DNA of 64,000 nt from assembly GCA_900316515.1 (NCBI GenBank), contig ONDE01000005.1:1-64000 (forward strand). The letters run 5' to 3'. The position numbers were made by a program, and so were the translations under genes. Source of the DNA: an uncultured Bacteroidales bacterium. Lineage in GTDB: Bacteria; Bacteroidota; Bacteroidia; Bacteroidales; P3. Of this stretch, positions 62,715-64,000 are shown one piece after another; within the stretch, counting starts at the first letter, position 1, and every line of letters starts with the position of its first letter. The notes under the pieces were generated by a model. It had not been told where the DNA came from and did no database searches. It saw only the letters and a list, made by a program, of their open reading frames with translations.

Positions 62715-64000
62715 TCACTTTCTCGACGGACAGAACGACCCCACCGGACAGTATTTGCAGCAGTTTTGGTCGGCAGGAGCTGCCTCAAAAGGTATGTCCG
62801 GGTTCATGATCTCTGCCGTCAACGCGGCAATCCTTTCGCGGAAATCATCCAAGTCTGGCTGGAACAGCTTGGCGTCGCCGTCGATAGTGGCCATCTGCAG
62901 GTAGTCGCCCAGGTTGCCGAGGGCGTTGATGCATGTGTACAATGCCTCTTCCGATGGATGCTTGTGGCGGTATGTCAGCGCATAGCACATCAGCTGCAGC
63001 CACTTGCGCGGCATGGGGGCCCCTTCGTCCAACTTGGCCCGCGAGACAGCTATCTCCTCTCCTCTCACACCTCCGGTCTTGTAGTCGATCACTCGCATTG
63101 TGCCGTTAAAAAGGTCTATACGATCCACATATCCGCTTAGATTCACTCCTTCGGACAGGGGCATCACTATATTCTGTTCCAGTGCCACAATCTCTATCCG
63201 AGAACCTCCTTCTATCACCTCGATCTCTTTCTCCAGTGCGCGGCGCACCTGGCTCTCCGCCACCGAGTACAAGAAACGGTTGCGCCCTTCGGTGCTGCGG
63301 CCGTGGGTGTAGAACTTGTCAAAGCCTGCCTCCAACAGGTTTGGCAAGTCGGCAAGGGCGGCCTTCAGTCCGTCGACCTCTACGGCGCGCCCCAGATACG
63401 GTTCGTATATATGCTGCATCACGGCATGGACACAGGTGCCCAGCTGCGACGCGTCGAGGTCCTCCTGCATGGTGTCAGGCTCGCAGACGTCCAGTATGTA
63501 CGAGTAATAGTAATGTAGCGGACATTCGACATATACGCCCAGCGCCGTGGGCGAGAAACCCTTCTCCGCTATGCGGGCAAGGCGTCGCATCACGGCCTCG
63601 GTCTTGGCGCCCGCAGGCACAAAATCGGAACGGTGCAGGGCGGTGTCTGTGCCTGCAATGTATTCGTCCAGGTGTATATTCGGGAAGCGCGGCACCAGTT
63701 CGCTGCACACCTGCTTCAGGAATCGGCTCTCCTCGCCTTTGCTCATCGTCTCGCTCGCAGCGCTGTACACCAGATATATCGTCTCGGCCCGCTGCAGCAA
63801 CCTATAGAAGTTATAGGCATACACGCTATCCTTCTCGTTGTATGTGGGCAACCCCACGGCACGTTGCAAGTCGTAGGGTATCAGCGTGTTCTGGCTGCGG
63901 CCCGAGGGCAGCACTCCTTCGTTGGCCGAGAGCAGTATCACCCTCTTGAAGTCCAGATTGCGGGTCTCCAGCATTCCAAGCACCTGCAGGCCAGACAGCG
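62715..64000 (-). CDS. AddB/RecB-like PD-(D/E)XK nuclease with Fe-S cysteines (5' truncated by window)
   Basis: At least 427 visible residues; the frame stays open to the window edge (LSGLQVLGMLETR before the first possible start), so this is the C-terminal part of a larger protein. It begins with helicase-like segments (LDFKRVILLSANEGVLPSG) and ends with a nuclease domain: IEIVALEQNIVM, VDRIDLFNGTMRVIDYKTGG (Asp-x-Lys) and WLQLMCYALTYR. A 4Fe-4S pattern like that of AddB is present: VECPLHYYYSY early and CCKYCPVGSFC at the end. It would process double-strand DNA ends for recombination. Partner addA is not in the window. Confidence 0.85.
   Translation of the reverse strand, partial: LSGLQVLGMLETRNLDFKRVILLSANEGVLPSGRSQNTLIPYDLQRAVGLPTYNEKDSVYAYNFYRLLQRAETIYLVYSAASETMSKGEESRFLKQVCSELVPRFPNIHLDEYIAGTDTALHRSDFVPAGAKTEAVMRRLARIAEKGFSPTALGVYVECPLHYYYSYILDVCEPDTMQEDLDASQLGTCVHAVMQHIYEPYLGRAVEVDGLKAALADLPNLLEAGFDKFYTHGRSTEGRNRFLYSVAESQVRRALEKEIEVIEGGSRIEIVALEQNIVMPLSEGVNLSGYVDRIDLFNGTMRVIDYKTGGVRGEEIAVSRAKLDEGAPMPRKWLQLMCYALTYRHKHPSEEALYTCINALGNLGDYLQMATIDGDAKLFQPDLDDFRERIAALTAEIMNPDIPFEAAPADQNCCKYCPVGSFCPSRK

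Overview
The window is a chromosomal stretch of a Bacteroidota bacterium, most likely a gut or oral Bacteroidales that has a type IX secretion system (T9SS). The grounds are: several secreted proteins ending in a T9SS sorting domain; a PorZ homologue; promoters of the Bacteroidota form TTTG-N19/20-TAnnTTTG; few Shine-Dalgarno sites; the pair pyrH-frr; and a long-form urocanate hydratase. Housekeeping genes look GC-rich, while surface-protein and orphan genes look AT-richer. No rRNA, tRNA, CRISPR array, insertion sequence or prophage was recognised.

Layout. 1-5.4 kb: a protease/inhibitor locus holding a lipoprotein, a C10 (streptopain-like) peptidase with a T9SS tail, a T9SS cargo that has lost its signal peptide, an outer-membrane protein and a chagasin-like (I42) cysteine-protease inhibitor lipoprotein. 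5.4-13 kb: DUF6266, LemA-TPM pair, a 46-residue gene with its own promoter and terminator, Nudix hydrolase, a T9SS adhesin, a PD-(D/E)XK nuclease-like protein and two orphans. 13.4-17.9 kb: a UvrD helicase with an inserted DnaQ-type exonuclease, then an ECF sigma/anti-sigma/lipoprotein unit. 17.9-20 kb (minus): queC-queD-queE-queF for preQ1 synthesis; the later queuosine gene queA lies at 58.7-60 kb. 20-28 kb (minus): SIMPL protein, lipoprotein, urocanate hydratase and a 1556-residue multi-module T9SS adhesin. 28.4-36.6 kb (plus): a tightly overlapping operon of EP-rich protein-gmk-mreC-mreD-porZ-recO-subtilase. The subtilase carries a predicted C-terminal outer-membrane barrel. 36.8-43 kb: T9SS cargo with a choice-of-anchor L domain, M16 peptidase, GT-C type glycosyltransferase. 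43-49 kb (minus): GH16-like lipoprotein, GreA-like protein, aminotransferase, DUF1573, DUF389. 49-56 kb (plus): outer-membrane protein, phosphate butyryltransferase, PAS protein, outer-membrane receptor, HsdR-N-like protein, second ECF sigma unit. 55.8-64 kb (minus): pyrH-frr-birA; TPR/OmpA lipoprotein-pssA-queA-comF; AddB-like nuclease cut by the window edge.

The most unusual feature is not a gene. Short tandem repeats, mostly with a 7-bp period and some with 8, 9 or 11, are scattered through the window at more than a dozen places. Several form hairpins whose two arms are both made of tandem units around a short centre. Two copies of one type, one between genes and one in frame inside the helicase gene, share the same centre. 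Other copies lie in frame in queE, recO, queA, a DUF6266 gene and the signal peptide of a receptor, and supply the stop or start codon of queC, the aminotransferase gene and birA. This resembles in form the heptanucleotide STRR repeats of cyanobacteria, but looks like an unnamed dispersed hairpin-repeat family of this lineage.
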